Assembly (NCBI GenBank): GCA_024650045.1
Contig: JANKMU010000001.1
Location: 1-64,000, forward strand
Source of the DNA: Mycoplasmatota bacterium
Lineage (GTDB): Bacteria > Bacillota_I > Bacilli_A > Acholeplasmatales > Acholeplasmataceae
Direction of reading: 5' to 3'
Length of the DNA stretch: 64,000 nt
In this document: positions 63,091 through 64,000 of the stretch, piece by piece
Layout of the letters: each line of letters starts with the position of its first letter
Numbering within the stretch: position 1 is the stretch's first letter
Notes under the pieces: model-generated
What the model was told of the DNA's origin: nothing
Databases searched by the model: none
The model's input: the letters and a program-made list of their open reading frames with translations, nothing else
Position numbers and translations under genes: made by a program

Positions 63091-64000
63091 GTACTAAACA
63101 ATTATTTAATGAAGAGCTAAGAGTTGTAAATATCGGATCTCCTTCATTTAAAAAAGACTATGATACACAAAATATTGATTATGTTCATCTTGAATGGAAA
63201 CCTCCAGCATCAGGTAATATTAAATTGATTAAACTGTTAGATCAAATATATCCTATGAAAGAACTTATTGAAAAAGCTAATGAGGAAGTTGTCGAAAAAA
63301 TTAAAACAGCTGAAGCTAAACTAATAGGCGTACAAAAAGCAATTGATGTTATTCCTAAAATGACAAATCATACGATACTACATTCAGGACCACCTATCAA
63401 ATTTGATAAAATGGCTGGGCCAATGAGAGGTGCAATTATTGGAGCACTTATTTATGAAGGGTTAGCAAAAGATCAAGATGAAGCAACTAAACTCGCAAAA
63501 TCTGGAAAGATTATTTTTGATAGTGCACATCATCATCAGGCTGTTGGACCAATGGCAGGTGTTATTTCACCATCTATGCCTGTCCACATCTTATATAACG
63601 AAATCCACGAAAATTATAGCTATTGCACAATAAATGAAGGTTTAGGAAAAGTATTAAGATATGGTGCTAACAGTAAAGAAGTTATAGAACGATTGAAGTT
63701 TATCGAAAAAACAGTTATGCCTGTACTTAATCAAGCCATAAAACTAGCAGAAGGAATTGATGTTAAATCAATCATCACTCAAGCACTACACATGGGCGAT
63801 GAATGCCATAATAGAAACAAAGCATCATCCGCAATTTTCTTAAGAGAAATCGCAAGTTATATTGTTCAAACCGATTATTCAAACGAAGAAAAACAAAAAA
63901 CGATTGAGTTCATTAAAAATAATGAACATTACTTTTTGAATTTATCAATGCCGTACTGTAAACTCGCATTAGACAGTGCAAGAAATACAAAGTATTCAAC
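63087..64000 (+). CDS. DUF1116 protein, AllG (YlbE)-like carbamoyltransferase subunit, partial
   Basis: The first 304 residues are seen before the window ends. It starts at GTG 63087, overlapping fdrA by 4 bases, with taggaggtg upstream. ILHSGPPIKFDKMAGPMRGA (near residue 97) and HHHQAVGPMAGVISPSMPV (near 150) are DUF1116 marks. With DUF2877 and FdrA it completes the three-part complex. A carbamate kinase (AllK-type) would be expected soon after the right edge. Confidence 0.9.
   Translation, partial: MSTKQLFNEELRVVNIGSPSFKKDYDTQNIDYVHLEWKPPASGNIKLIKLLDQIYPMKELIEKANEEVVEKIKTAEAKLIGVQKAIDVIPKMTNHTILHSGPPIKFDKMAGPMRGAIIGALIYEGLAKDQDEATKLAKSGKIIFDSAHHHQAVGPMAGVISPSMPVHILYNEIHENYSYCTINEGLGKVLRYGANSKEVIERLKFIEKTVMPVLNQAIKLAEGIDVKSIITQALHMGDECHNRNKASSAIFLREIASYIVQTDYSNEEKQKTIEFIKNNEHYFLNLSMPYCKLALDSARNTKYS

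Overview
The window is AT-rich DNA from a bacterium that uses TGA as a stop codon (for example at the ends of the MurK-like and FdrA genes) and strong GGAGG-type ribosome sites. Lipoproteins, Cys-containing C-terminal membrane tails and low-GC Bacillota gene families suggest a low-GC Bacillota lineage, possibly a wall-less or wall-reduced relative of the Acholeplasma/Izemoplasma/Haloplasma group. That placement is inference. No tRNA, rRNA or CRISPR array was seen, and no gene-free stretch exceeds about 300 bases.

Layout: (1) 1-310, the truncated 5' end of an IS110-family transposase (minus strand) with a two-hairpin leader resembling a bridge RNA. (2) 0.4-6.5 kb, an alpha-glucoside phosphorolysis operon: two GH65 phosphorylases, beta-phosphoglucomutase and a LacI regulator. 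(3) 6.5-13.8 kb, a CPBP-like membrane protein, a GAF-GGDEF diguanylate cyclase, a divergent ROK-like kinase with a PIG-L deacetylase, a lipoprotein and a secreted NAGPA-type phosphodiester glycosidase. (4) 13.9-17.3 kb, EtfB-EtfA-FAD lactate dehydrogenase, matching the electron-confurcating LctBCD complex. (5) 17.4-52.1 kb, a large locus best read as scavenging of peptidoglycan glycan: RpiR/MurR-type regulator, AnmK, GH4, DigH-like GHL10 enzymes (one cytoplasmic, one secreted double-domain), AmiE-like serine hydrolase, a lipoprotein amidase with beta-helix and Big_2 domains, a surface protein, two solute-binding proteins, two ABC permease pairs, the NHL/YIP1/DUF5696/DUF624 accessory set, then NamZ, NagZ, a MurK-like kinase, MurQ and NagB. 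(6) 52.2 kb to the end, a methyltransferase, a CodA-like amidohydrolase, a divergent PucR regulator, and an operon of a cyanurate hydrolase/barbiturase-family ring opener, two transporters, a biuret hydrolase/RutB-like amidase, and DUF2877-FdrA-DUF1116, the three-protein set known from E. coli as oxamate carbamoyltransferase (AllH, AllF, AllG).

How the genes work together: region 5 can be read as a pathway from denuded peptidoglycan strands outside the cell to fructose-6-phosphate inside. Region 6 can be read as hydrolytic opening of a cyclic ureide, followed by phosphorolysis of the linear carbamoyl product to carbamoyl phosphate, which a carbamate kinase (not in the window) could turn into ATP. 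The second reading is the best candidate for an undescribed system: barbiturase would make ureidomalonate, a one-carbon-longer homologue of oxalurate, the known carbamoyl donor of the FdrA-type complex.
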